Origin: Oscillospiraceae bacterium
GTDB lineage: Bacteria; Bacillota; Clostridia; Oscillospirales; Oscillospiraceae
Reading direction: 5' to 3'
DNA length: 64,000 nt
NCBI GenBank assembly: GCA_022846075.1
Contig: AP025582.1
Coordinates: 2,356,001-2,420,000 of the forward strand
In this document: piece by piece, positions 23,883-32,359 of the stretch
Layout of the letters: each line of letters begins with the position of its first letter
How positions within the stretch are numbered: position 1 is the first letter of the stretch
Program-made: the position numbers and the translations under genes
Notes under the pieces: model-generated
Database searches by the model: none
What the model saw: only the letters and a program-made list of their open reading frames with translations
What the model was told of the DNA's origin: nothing

Positions 23883-25826
23883 TCACGCGGGCAGCACGGT
23901 CCGCTTCATGCTGGTGTAGGCCATCAGGATATAGGTCAGATAGATGAGCAGGAACAGCCCCAGGGCCACCCCCACGATGGCCGCCACCTGGGCGGGTCCG
24001 GCCAGGACGCCGGGGTCCAGAAGCCCGCCCAGCCCCGCGATGAAGGGCACGCCGATGAGCAGGGGCGGCACGGCGGGCAGGGCGTAATAAATCGCGAACT
24101 GGCGGCCCAGGGCCCGTCTCATCTCCCGGCGGTCCATGCCCAGCTTCCGCAGCAGCTCAAACTGGCGGCGGTAGCGGCCCGCCTCGCTGAGCTGCTGGAT
24201 GGTCAGGATGGTGGCCGCCACCATGGTGAGCACCAGGGCCAGGTAGTAGAGGGGGAAGACGATCATGGCGTAGGAGGCGGCGTTCTCCGCCTCCACGGCC
24301 CCCTTGGAGAAGAGGGTGTCGTAGCCGTCGATGGAATCGTCCTTGTCGTCCCTCATCTGGGACAGGCCCCGCATGACGGCCCCCTTCACCGGCTCGTCGG
24401 TCATGGCGGCGTAGATGCTGTGGCTCACCGGGCGGGCCTTCGCCGCCTCGTCGGACACCACCAGGATGAAGCCCCGGCCGTTGCCGTCCCAGAGGGCTTG
24501 GGTAAAGTGCTCGGTGTACACCCCGCCGGGGGCGAAGGTCTGGTCCCCCACCGTCACGCTCCGGTCGTACCCCTCCATGAGGGGGCCCAGGTAGGACATG
24601 CAGTGGATGAGGTAGGTCCCCGGCACCAGCTCGGCCTCCGGGTAGTCCAGCATGGCCCGCAGGGCGGCGTAGTCGCTGAAGGCCATCACGGTATCGTACT
24701 CAAAGGTGGACCAGTAGTCGGCGTTGGCGTCAAGATAGGAGGTGACTTGGGCGTCGTTCCCCCGGTAGACGCGGTACCGCCAGTCCGCCCGGACGGGGAT
24801 GTTCTCGTCCACGTAGGCCAGGTAGTCGTCGAAATTGTGCTCGTCCCGGTCAGTGGAGCCGATATACAAATCGAAGCAGGTGGTCTGCTCGTTTCTGCTT
24901 TGGAAAAGGGCGTGGAAGACGAGGCCGGAGCCCTCGGAGATGAGGGTGGCCGTGAACAGCAGGGCGATGGTGGCCATGACCACCCCCATGGTGGCCAGCT
25001 TGGCCGACAGGGTGCGGAAAATCAGCAGCCGCTCCCCTGTGTACTTGCGCTCCGCCCTCTCGTCGAACCAGGCGGGGACGCCGGAGGAAAAGCTGATAAA
25101 GAACCCGTAGAGGAAGGCGATGATGAGCGCCGCCCCCAAAATGCCCAGGGCCAGGGTCCGGGTCATGATGAGCGCCGTGCCGATAACGCCCAGCAGGATG
25201 GACACCACGAAAATCCGCTTTCGGCTGCGGCTCTTCTGGATGACCTCCTCCTCGTTGCGCCGGTCGAAGTCCATGAGCTCGCTGATTTTCATGCGCCGGA
25301 TGCGCTTGCGGCTCTTCCCCAGGGCGAAGAAGTAAATGAGGACGAAGTAAAACAGGGTCAGCCCCACCGCCGGGAGGGAAAAGGCGAAGCTGAATGCGTA
25401 GGGCGCGCCGAAGAGGGCCAGGGTGACGGCTCGCAAGGCCTGGAAGAGGAGGTTGCCCAGCAGGACACCCAGGGCCAGGGCGATGCCGCCCACGGCCAGG
25501 TTTTCCAGGAAGAAGAGCCGGGCCACCTGCCGGCTCTCCAGGCCGATGAGGATATAGGTCCCCAGCTCCCGGCTGCGGCGGGCGAGCATGAAAGCCATGG
25601 TGTACTGCACCAGCCAGCCGATGACGCACACCACCACGGCGCTGGCCAGCGTCAGCACCAGGGGCATGGCGTCCATCATATCGGACAGGCTTTGCAGCTC
25701 TTGGGAAAACACAAGGCCGTTGAAGGCGTACATCAGGGCGGCGGCCATGACGATGGTGACGAAGTAGACCAGATAGTCCCTGGCCTGCCGCCTGGCGTTG
25801 CGGAGGGAGAGCTCAGATAACGTCAC
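23883..25826 (-). CDS. BceB-type ABC transporter permease (FtsX-like)
   Basis: 647 residues, about ten transmembrane segments: four in the N-terminal half, then a large extracellular domain (about residues 300-500), then the last helices, which is the BceB layout of peptide-antibiotic sensing/resistance permeases. Recognisable blocks are LSLRNARRQARDYLVYFVTI, RSRELGTYILIGLESRQVARLF and the C-terminal GRYRRQFELLRKLGMDRREM. GTG 25826 is used because GGGGGGTGA precedes it; it overlaps the ATPase stop by 14 bases. It likely confers antimicrobial-peptide resistance or sensing. Confidence 0.85.
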   Translation of the reverse strand: MTLSELSLRNARRQARDYLVYFVTIVMAAALMYAFNGLVFSQELQSLSDMMDAMPLVLTLASAVVVCVIGWLVQYTMAFMLARRSRELGTYILIGLESRQVARLFFLENLAVGGIALALGVLLGNLLFQALRAVTLALFGAPYAFSFAFSLPAVGLTLFYFVLIYFFALGKSRKRIRRMKISELMDFDRRNEEEVIQKSRSRKRIFVVSILLGVIGTALIMTRTLALGILGAALIIAFLYGFFISFSSGVPAWFDERAERKYTGERLLIFRTLSAKLATMGVVMATIALLFTATLISEGSGLVFHALFQSRNEQTTCFDLYIGSTDRDEHNFDDYLAYVDENIPVRADWRYRVYRGNDAQVTSYLDANADYWSTFEYDTVMAFSDYAALRAMLDYPEAELVPGTYLIHCMSYLGPLMEGYDRSVTVGDQTFAPGGVYTEHFTQALWDGNGRGFILVVSDEAAKARPVSHSIYAAMTDEPVKGAVMRGLSQMRDDKDDSIDGYDTLFSKGAVEAENAASYAMIVFPLYYLALVLTMVAATILTIQQLSEAGRYRRQFELLRKLGMDRREMRRALGRQFAIYYALPAVPPLLIGVPFIAGLGGLLDPGVLAGPAQVAAIVGVALGLFLLIYLTYILMAYTSMKRTVLPA

Positions 25827-26571
25827 TGACGTCACCCCCCAGCAGGGCCAGCACATCCAAAATCTCGTGGTAGAAGACCTGTCGGGTCCGCTCGGCCCGG
25901 ATCAGCTCATTGAAGAGCCGTCCGTCCTTCAAAAAGAGCACCCGGGAGGCGTAGCTGGCGCTGTACGCGTCGTGGGTGACCATGAGAATGGTGGCGGACA
26001 TGGCCCGGTTCATTTTGGACATGATTTCCAGCAGATTCTTGGACGCCTTGGAGTCCAGGGCCCCGGTGGGCTCGTCGGCCAAAATCAGCGACTGCCCCGC
26101 CACCATGGCCCGGGCGCAGGCCGCCCGCTGCTTCTGGCCGCCGGAGACCTGGTAGGGGAACTTGGCCAGCTCGTTTTCAATGCCCAGCCGCCCCGCCGCC
26201 TCCCGCACCCGCTTCTGGACCCCCTGGGGGTCGGCGTGGTTGATGGTGAGGGCCAGGCCGATGTTCTCCTCCAGGGTGAGGGTGTCCAGCAGGTTGAAGT
26301 CCTGGAACACGAAGCCAAGCCGCTCCCGGCGGAACCGGGCCAGCTCCCGTTCCGGCAGCTCCGCGATGTTCTCCCCGTCCAGCAGGATGCTGCCCGCGCT
26401 CACCGTGTCGATGGTGGAGATGCAGTTGAGAAGCGTCGTCTTGCCGCTGCCCGAGGCCCCCATGATGGCGATGAACTCGCCCTTCGCCACCGAAAAGCTC
26501 ACCCGGTCCAGGGCCTTGGTGACATTATTTTTGCTCCCGTAGTATTTCTCGATGTTCCGTACTTCCAGCAT
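25813..26571 (-). CDS. BceA-type ABC transporter ATPase
   Basis: 252 residues with Walker A GASGSGKTT, signature SGGQKQR, Walker B LILADEPTGALD and the H-loop MVTHD: a MacB/LolD-group ATPase paired with the FtsX-like permease. ATG 26571 follows GGAGGCGG. There are 76 bases without a terminator between it and the kinase gene upstream, so the four genes probably form one operon. Confidence 0.92.
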   Translation of the reverse strand: MLEVRNIEKYYGSKNNVTKALDRVSFSVAKGEFIAIMGASGSGKTTLLNCISTIDTVSAGSILLDGENIAELPERELARFRRERLGFVFQDFNLLDTLTLEENIGLALTINHADPQGVQKRVREAAGRLGIENELAKFPYQVSGGQKQRAACARAMVAGQSLILADEPTGALDSKASKNLLEIMSKMNRAMSATILMVTHDAYSASYASRVLFLKDGRLFNELIRAERTRQVFYHEILDVLALLGGDVSDVI

Positions 26572-26647
26572 ATAACCGCCTCCTCGCTTGTACCTTCAGG
26601 ATACACCGAACGGGGGGCCGATGGTATCGCTCTGGCATGGACTTATC

Positions 26648-27658
26648 TTACACTTTTGTAAGGTTCTCCTTGGCCGGGAAGGTCAGGAGGACTTGGGTGC
26701 CCTGCCCCTCCTCCGACTCGATCCGCAGATCCAGATCCAAAAAACCCGCCAGGCGGCGGCAGATGTAGAGCCCCATCCCGGTGGAGCCGCCCCGGGCCCG
26801 GCCGTTGCTGCCCGTGAAGCCCCGCTCGCAGACCCGGGACAGCTCGTGGGCGGGGATGCCGATGCCGTTGTCCGCCACGGTGAGCCGAGCCTGCCGGCCC
26901 AGGGGCTTGGCGGAGAGGGTGACGACGGGTTCCTCCCCCCGGTAGCGCACCGCGTTTTGAAGCAGCTGGCCCAGCAGGAAGCACGCCCACTTCTCGTCGG
27001 TGTAGACCTCCCGGTCCAGTCCCTCGGTCTCCACCCGCACCCCGCTTTGGATGAGGAGGGCCCGGTGGCGCTCCACGGCCTGGGCGGCCAGGTCCGCCAG
27101 CTTGACCCGGCGGATCAGGAAGTCCTTTTCCGGGCTCTCCGCCCGGGCGTAGAAGAGGGCCCGCTCCACGTGGTCCTCGATTTGGCCCAGCTCCCGGTCC
27201 AGTTTGCGGCGGGTGTCCCCGTCGGCCCCCCGGCTGATGAGCCGGGCCGCCGTGATGGGGGTCTTGATCTCGTGGACCCAGTCCTCCACGTACTCCCGGT
27301 ACTCCCGCTGGGCGGCCTGGGCGTCGGACACCGCCTCCAGCATGGCCTTCCCCGACCGGCGGGCCAGGTCGAAGAGCTCCCGCTCGTAGGCGTCCTTGGG
27401 CTTGGGCGCGCACGCGGCGAAGAGGTACTTCTCGTCCAGGCCGTCCATGACGGCCTGGAGCTCCTTCAGGTGGGCGCGGGTTTTCAGGTAATCGAACCCC
27501 TGCGCCGCCAGGAAGGCGAGGCACCACGCCGCCAGAACGATGACCAGCACGCCGCCCTGGGTGCCGGTGGCGGCCAGGAAGGCCGCCGTCACCGCCATGG
27601 CCGCCGGCCACAGCAACAGACGGCCCAGCCGGTCGGAGAAAAACGCCCGGGCCGTCAT
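26648..27658 (-). CDS. BceS-type intramembrane-sensing histidine kinase
   Basis: 336 residues: two N-terminal membrane helices with almost no extracellular loop, H-box VEDWVHEIKTPITAARL, N-box LLGQLLQNAVRY, G-boxes VADNGIGIP and GGSTGMGLYIC. Kinases of this form sense through their partner ABC transporter. ATG 27658 overlaps the regulator stop (ATGA), so they are coupled. Confidence 0.9.
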   Translation of the reverse strand: MTARAFFSDRLGRLLLWPAAMAVTAAFLAATGTQGGVLVIVLAAWCLAFLAAQGFDYLKTRAHLKELQAVMDGLDEKYLFAACAPKPKDAYERELFDLARRSGKAMLEAVSDAQAAQREYREYVEDWVHEIKTPITAARLISRGADGDTRRKLDRELGQIEDHVERALFYARAESPEKDFLIRRVKLADLAAQAVERHRALLIQSGVRVETEGLDREVYTDEKWACFLLGQLLQNAVRYRGEEPVVTLSAKPLGRQARLTVADNGIGIPAHELSRVCERGFTGSNGRARGGSTGMGLYICRRLAGFLDLDLRIESEEGQGTQVLLTFPAKENLTKV

Positions 27659-28320
27659 AGCTGGTACCCCATGCCCCGGCGGGTCTTGACGCACCCGGCG
27701 GCTCCCAGCCCCGCCAGCTTGTCCCGCAGGCGGGTCATGTTGACGCTGAGGGTGTTGTCGTCGATGTAGATTTGGCTGTCCCACAGCGCGTCGATGAGGT
27801 CGGCCCGGGAGACGATCTCCCCGGGCCGGGCCATCAGATAGGCCAGTATTTTCAGCTCGTTCCGGGTCAGCTCCGCCGTCCGCTCCCCGGCGGAGACGAC
27901 GCCCTTCGACAGGCACAGGCGCAGCCCGCCCGCCTCCAGGATGTCGGCCTCCTCCGCCGCCCCGCCCCGGCGGAGCACCGCCTTCACCCGCGCCAGCAGC
28001 ACGGGGATGTTGTAGGGCTTGGTGATGTAGTCGTCGCCCCCCAGGCTCAAGGCCCGCAGCTCGTCCATTGCGGAGTCCCGGCTGGTGACGAAAATCACCG
28101 GGGCGGCGGACACCCTGCGGATGTCGGCGCACAGGGAGAAGCCGTCCCGGCCCGGCAGGCCCAGGTCCAGAAGGATGAGGTCCGGGGCGGCGGCGGACAC
28201 CTGCCCCGGCACCCCGGTGAAGTCGGTCACAGGAAGAGCCCGGTAGCCCTCGTTGTTCAGCAGCAGCTCCAGCTCCTCCCGGATGGCGGCGTCGTCCTCG
28301 ATAATCATGATTTTCCGCAT
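27655..28320 (-). CDS. BceR-type response regulator (OmpR family)
   Basis: 221 residues. Receiver domain with acidic pocket EDD, phospho-acceptor in LILLDLGLPGRDGF, the conserved VTSRD and the Lys in YITKPY. C-terminal winged helix has LTRNELKILAYLMARPGEIVSRADLIDALW and DDNTLSVNMTRLRDKL. First gene of the Bce module. Its targets probably include bceAB. Confidence 0.92.
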   Translation of the reverse strand: MRKIMIIEDDAAIREELELLLNNEGYRALPVTDFTGVPGQVSAAAPDLILLDLGLPGRDGFSLCADIRRVSAAPVIFVTSRDSAMDELRALSLGGDDYITKPYNIPVLLARVKAVLRRGGAAEEADILEAGGLRLCLSKGVVSAGERTAELTRNELKILAYLMARPGEIVSRADLIDALWDSQIYIDDNTLSVNMTRLRDKLAGLGAAGCVKTRRGMGYQL

Positions 28321-28388
28321 GGCTCACACTCCCGGCTCATTTGTTCCTATCTTAACACAGGCGGCGGGGGCTGTCCATCCGGGGCAGA

Positions 28389-28420
28389 GGAAAGCCGGCC
28401 CCTTGGAGGGCCGGCTTTCC
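28389..28420 (-). terminator. Terminator of the 28.4-29.0 kb gene
   Basis: 13-bp stem GGAAAGCCGGCCC / GGGCCGGCTTTCC with a 6-base loop. The minus-strand tail is CTCTGCC, so termination is less certain. Confidence 0.55.
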
Positions 28421-28428
28421 GCGCCGCC

Positions 28429-28980
28429 TTATTTGCGCTTATAGAGGATGGGCCTGTCGTAGCCCATGGTTTTCTTCCCGTTGACCTCCATGGTCTCGGA
28501 AACCTCCAGGACCTCGGGGGAGAACCGCTCCCAGAGGGTGAACTTCAGCACCGGGGAGAACATGCTCACGCTCCCCCCCTCCCAGGCCCCGTCCTTCCGC
28601 CGGTAGCGGGCCGGGGTGAACTTGGACGAGGGCTTCAGCGCCCCGTAGGGCGTTTGGGGCATGTTTTCATAGGTGAAGTGGGCCCCATCGCAGCCCTCGG
28701 GGAGGTCGTAGGAGGTCAGGAGGATGTCCTCCCCCTCCTGGGTGAAGAGGAACAGGTGGGCCACGGCCCGGGTCTTGTCCTCCACGGTGTAGTAGCTTTC
28801 CTCCACCAGGAACACCCCGGCGAAGCCCTCGGGCAGGCCGTCGATTTTTCCGTTGCAGACGGTGTTCACGTGCTCGGAGAAGGGGAAGCCCTTGACCCCC
28901 TCCGCCTCCACCGTCTTCATTTGTTCCGAATTGTCAAATTTTCCCGCCAGTAATCCCACAAATTCTTCCAAATTGTTCAT
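28429..28980 (-). CDS. Unrecognised soluble protein, faint CpcT/CpeT-like pattern
   Basis: 183 residues, no signal peptide or membrane segment. It begins NNLEEFVGLLAGKFDNSEQ and has GVFLVEESYYTVEDKTRAV and LEVSETMEVNGKKTMGYDRPILYKR. The layout (N-terminal L.G.F.N.EQ, then a VE-aromatic strand, then a final beta hairpin) faintly recalls the CpcT/CpeT lyase fold, which would be odd outside phototrophs. I do not assign a function. AGGAGGAAG precedes the ATG. A lone gene with its own terminator. Confidence 0.6.
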   Translation of the reverse strand: MNNLEEFVGLLAGKFDNSEQMKTVEAEGVKGFPFSEHVNTVCNGKIDGLPEGFAGVFLVEESYYTVEDKTRAVAHLFLFTQEGEDILLTSYDLPEGCDGAHFTYENMPQTPYGALKPSSKFTPARYRRKDGAWEGGSVSMFSPVLKFTLWERFSPEVLEVSETMEVNGKKTMGYDRPILYKRK

Positions 28981-29048
28981 GGTTCTTCCTCCTTTGTATC
29001 TGGGGCCATCCTATCACATTCCCGGCGGAATTCCAGTCCAAATTGTAT

Positions 29049-30413
29049 TTATTTTGTGAACTTTTTCAGCTCCCGCCACGCCTCGGGGGCCAGGAGGGCC
29101 ACCGCCAGGAGGTTTGGAAGGGCCATGAGGCCGTTGCAGATGTCGGAGAGGGCCCAGACCACCCCCACCTCCCCCACGCTCCCCAGGGCCACCGTGGCCA
29201 GGAAGATGAGCCTGAAGGGCCGCCGCAGGCCGTTGTCCCCGGTGAGGCAGGCCAGGCCCCGCTCGCCGTAATAGCTCCACCCCAGCAGGGAGGTGAAGGC
29301 GAAGAGGAGCAGGCACACCGCCACCAGGATCGGCCCCCGGGGGCCGAACACGGTGGCGAAGGCGGCGGCGGAGAGGGGGGAGCCCGTCATGGCCCCCGTC
29401 ACCGTGCCGCTGTCCAGGGCGGAGAGGGCGGCGGCGGGGTCGTAGACCCCGGAGGTAAGGATGGTGAGGGCGGTGACGGTGCACACCACCAACGTGGCGA
29501 AAAAGACCTCGAACATTCCCCAGAAGCCCTCCTCCGCCGGGGCGTCGGTGTCGGCGGCGGCGTGGGCCATGGCGGAGGAGCCCACCCCCGCCTCGTTGGT
29601 AAACACCCCCCGGGCCACCCCGTAGCGCAGGGCCCCGGCCACGGTATACCCGGCGGCGCCCCCCAGGGCCGCCCTGGGGGTGACGGCGCAGACCACGATC
29701 TCCTGAAGGGCGGGCCATACCATGGCCCGGTGGGCCCAGATGACCAGGAGGCCCGAGCCGAGGAACAAAGCGGCCATAGCGGGCACCAGCTTTTCGCTGA
29801 CCTTCCCCACCCGGCCGATGCCCCCCAGGATGACCGCGCCGGTGGCCAGGGCGGTGACCAGACCCACCGCCAGCTCGTTCCAGCCCAGGGCGGCGTGGAG
29901 GGCGGAGGCGATGGAGTTGGACTGCACCAGGGCCCCGCCGGTGAGGGAGGCCAGCACGCACCACAGGGAAAACCACTTGGCCGCCCCCTTCCAGCGGAGG
30001 CCCCGGCCCATGTACTCCATGGGCCCGCCCTCCCAGCCGCCCCCCTGGGCCCTGCGGCGGTACTTCACCGCCAGGGTCTTTTCCACGAAGCTGGTCATCA
30101 GCCCCAGAAGGGCGGAGACCCACATCCAGAACACCGCCCCCGGCCCGCCGAAGAAGATGGCGGTGGCCACCCCGGCGATGGAGCCGGTGCCGATGGTGGA
30201 GGCCAGGGCGGTGGAGAGGGCCTGGAACTGGGTCAGCCCCCCGCTCGCCGCCTTTTTCCGCCTGTGAAAGAGGCTCCCCGCCGTTTTCCTCAGCCATATC
30301 CCCAGCCCGAAGAACTGGAAGAAGCCGGTGCGCAGGGAGCACCACAGCCCCACCAGCAAAAACAGCCCCAGCAGCCAGGGCTGCCAAATCAGATCCGCCA
30401 ACCGCTCTAGCAT
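29049..30413 (-). CDS. Alanine/glycine:cation symporter (AGCS family)
   Basis: 454 residues, about 10-11 transmembrane segments. AGCS signatures are LSTALASTIGTGSIAGVATAIFFGGPGAVFWMW and YGVARGVFTNEAGVGSSAMAHAAADTD, with GWSYYGERG near the C-terminus. It imports D/L-alanine or glycine with Na+ or H+. ATG 30413 lies behind GGGAGGAAAGGGG. It faces away from the GNAT gene, sharing a short intergenic region. Substrate within the family is not resolved. Confidence 0.9.
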   Translation of the reverse strand: MLERLADLIWQPWLLGLFLLVGLWCSLRTGFFQFFGLGIWLRKTAGSLFHRRKKAASGGLTQFQALSTALASTIGTGSIAGVATAIFFGGPGAVFWMWVSALLGLMTSFVEKTLAVKYRRRAQGGGWEGGPMEYMGRGLRWKGAAKWFSLWCVLASLTGGALVQSNSIASALHAALGWNELAVGLVTALATGAVILGGIGRVGKVSEKLVPAMAALFLGSGLLVIWAHRAMVWPALQEIVVCAVTPRAALGGAAGYTVAGALRYGVARGVFTNEAGVGSSAMAHAAADTDAPAEEGFWGMFEVFFATLVVCTVTALTILTSGVYDPAAALSALDSGTVTGAMTGSPLSAAAFATVFGPRGPILVAVCLLLFAFTSLLGWSYYGERGLACLTGDNGLRRPFRLIFLATVALGSVGEVGVVWALSDICNGLMALPNLLAVALLAPEAWRELKKFTK

Positions 30414-30482
30414 GGACAACACCCCTTTCCTCCCAGGGGTATGCGGCGGGCCGGCCAAAAAGAAGGGGGCCGGTCCTTTTTC

Positions 30483-30511
30483 TTGCCAAAGGGTGGGACA
30501 GGGGCTATAAT
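30483..30511 (+). promoter_or_regulatory. Promoter of the GNAT gene
   Basis: -35 TTGCCA (30483-30488), 17-base spacer, -10 TATAAT (30506-30511). Confidence 0.7.
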
Positions 30512-30545
30512 GAAGCTGCTTGAAAACTGTTTTGAGGTGGTTGAA

Positions 30546-31067
30546 ATGATACGCAAAGCGACTGAGGCAGACCTGCCCCGGGTGGCGGAAATATACGAGC
30601 GCATCCTGGACCGGGGCGAGGAGCGCACCGGCTGGCAGAGGGGGGTCTACCCCACCCTGGACACGGCCCGCCAAGCCCTGGACAAGGGCGACCTCTTCGT
30701 GCTGGAGGACGGCGGCGTTGTGGTGGCCGCCGGGCGCATCAACCAGGAACAGGTGGACGTGTACGCCCAGTGCCCCTGGGCGTATGAGGCCCCGCCGGAG
30801 CGGGTGATGGTCTTCCATACCTTGGTGGTGGACCCGGCCGCCGCGGGGCAGGGCTACGGCTCCCAGTTCCTCCAATTCTACGAGGAGTACGCCCGCGCCC
30901 AGGACTGCCCCTACCTGCGCATCGACACCAACGAGCGTAATACCGGCGCCCGGGCGCTCTACCGCCGCCTGGGCTACCGGGAAGCCGCCATCCTGCCCTG
31001 CACCTTCAACGGCATCTCCGGCGTGGGGCTGGTGTGCCTGGAAAAATATCTGATGGAAGCCCGATAA
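30546..31067 (+). CDS. GNAT-family N-acetyltransferase
   Basis: 173 residues: IRKATEADLPRVAEIYERIL at the N-terminus, core strand and acetyl-CoA loop VMVFHTLVVDPAAAGQGYGSQFLQFYEEYA, and late motif NERNTGARALYRRLGYRE. ATG 30546 follows GAGGTGG. The substrate is not predictable. Ends directly in a bidirectional terminator. Confidence 0.88.
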   Translation: MIRKATEADLPRVAEIYERILDRGEERTGWQRGVYPTLDTARQALDKGDLFVLEDGGVVVAAGRINQEQVDVYAQCPWAYEAPPERVMVFHTLVVDPAAAGQGYGSQFLQFYEEYARAQDCPYLRIDTNERNTGARALYRRLGYREAAILPCTFNGISGVGLVCLEKYLMEAR

Positions 31068-31106
31068 AAAGAGAAGCGCCGGCCTGACAGCCGGCGCTTC
31101 TCTTTT
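31067..31106. terminator. Bidirectional terminator (GNAT gene / dipeptidase operon)
   Basis: 17-bp stem AAAAGAGAAGCGCCGGC / GCCGGCGCTTCTCTTTT between convergent genes. It ends both transcripts. Confidence 0.92.
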
Positions 31107-31114
31107 AATTGAAA

Positions 31115-32335
31115 TCAGGCCCAGACTTCCTTCAGGACCCGGATGGCGTTGCCGCCGATGACCTTGCCGATGTCCTCGTCGGAATAACCGTGCTTCACCA
31201 GCCACCGGATGATGTTCCAGCTGGACTCGGTGGGGTTCTCCAGGTACTTGACGAAGGGCACCTCCTCATAGGGCGCCACGCCGGCCTTGGACGTGGCCGC
31301 CAGGGACAGAGCCTTGGCGAAGGCGTGGTGGACCCCCACGTGGTCACCGTAGAGGCAGTCCACCCCGAAGCCCACGTGGTCGATGCCGACCATGTTCTTC
31401 ACATACTCGAAGTGCTCCATAAAGCTGTCCAGGTCGTGGGTCATCTTGGTCTTGGACATGGTGGTGTGGGGGGCGGCCTCGATCCCGACCACGCCGCCCT
31501 TGGCGCCCACCGCCTGGATGAGCTCGTCGCTGGCCATCCGCTTGGTGTTCCAGACCCCCTTGGCCCCCACGTGAGAGGCGATAATGGGCTTCTTGGAGTA
31601 CATCACCGCGTCGTAGGCGGTCTGGGGCCCGCAGTGGGACACGTCCAGGAGCATGCCCACCTTGTTCATCCGCTCCACGCAGGCCTGGCCGAACTTGGTC
31701 AGCCCGCCGTCATGGTCCTCCTTGCAGCCGCTTCCCAGGGCGTTGCTCTCGGAGTAGGTCACGCCCAGCTGGCGGATGCCCAGGCCGTAAAGGATGTCGA
31801 TGCGGTCCACCTCGTTCTCGATGGGGGCCGCCCCCTCCACCACCGCGACCCAGGCGATCTTGCCCGCCTTCTTGGCCGCGAAGATGTCCTCCACCGTCTT
31901 GCAGTGGATCAGGAAGTCCTGGTGGGCGATGTCGCACAGGCGCATCCCCAGGTCGTGGATGATGTCGATCCACTTCCAGCCTCCAGGGCTGGAGATGATG
32001 TTCACCCCGTCCAGCTGGTTGTCAAAGACGCAGTCCAGGTTGGAGTAGGCCAGGGCCTCGTAGGCGGTCATCTCCCGGCCGTTTCTCATGGCGCTGTAAA
32101 TATCGTCGGCGCTGTCCACCTTCTTGGGGAACAGGGTGGGGTGGTCATGGACGCTGACGTAGGGATATTTGGCCAGCAGCTCGGCCACCCGGGCCTCCTC
32201 CTCGGCGGAGAGCTCCACCACGTGGCGGCCCGCCCAGTCCCAGTCGGTCCAGTCGAACTTGGGGTAGTCCAGCCCCTCCTCCAGATATTCATAGGCCCGA
32301 TAGCCCTTGTAAGCCGGTTTTTTCTGAAATTCCAT
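31115..32335 (-). CDS. M19-family dipeptidase, paralogue 1 (last gene of the peptide operon)
   Basis: 406 residues, no signal peptide, so cytoplasmic. Membrane-dipeptidase (peptidase M19) fold: by pattern with the human enzyme, metal ligands map to His63, Glu167 (VVEGA), His234 (LLDVSHCG), His255 (IIASHVGAKG) and Asp326 (GFGVD). The spacing of the last two His (21 residues) is that of the family. The first motif reads HDHP (63-66) instead of HxD, so the usual Asp ligand is His65. M19 enzymes cleave dipeptides, often accepting a C-terminal D-residue. GGAACAGAAG precedes the ATG. 24 bases follow the stop of paralogue 2. All three copies are probably co-transcribed. Confidence 0.88.
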   Translation of the reverse strand: MEFQKKPAYKGYRAYEYLEEGLDYPKFDWTDWDWAGRHVVELSAEEEARVAELLAKYPYVSVHDHPTLFPKKVDSADDIYSAMRNGREMTAYEALAYSNLDCVFDNQLDGVNIISSPGGWKWIDIIHDLGMRLCDIAHQDFLIHCKTVEDIFAAKKAGKIAWVAVVEGAAPIENEVDRIDILYGLGIRQLGVTYSESNALGSGCKEDHDGGLTKFGQACVERMNKVGMLLDVSHCGPQTAYDAVMYSKKPIIASHVGAKGVWNTKRMASDELIQAVGAKGGVVGIEAAPHTTMSKTKMTHDLDSFMEHFEYVKNMVGIDHVGFGVDCLYGDHVGVHHAFAKALSLAATSKAGVAPYEEVPFVKYLENPTESSWNIIRWLVKHGYSDEDIGKVIGGNAIRVLKEVWA

Positions 32336-32359
32336 CTTCTGTTCCTTCTTTCCGTTGTC

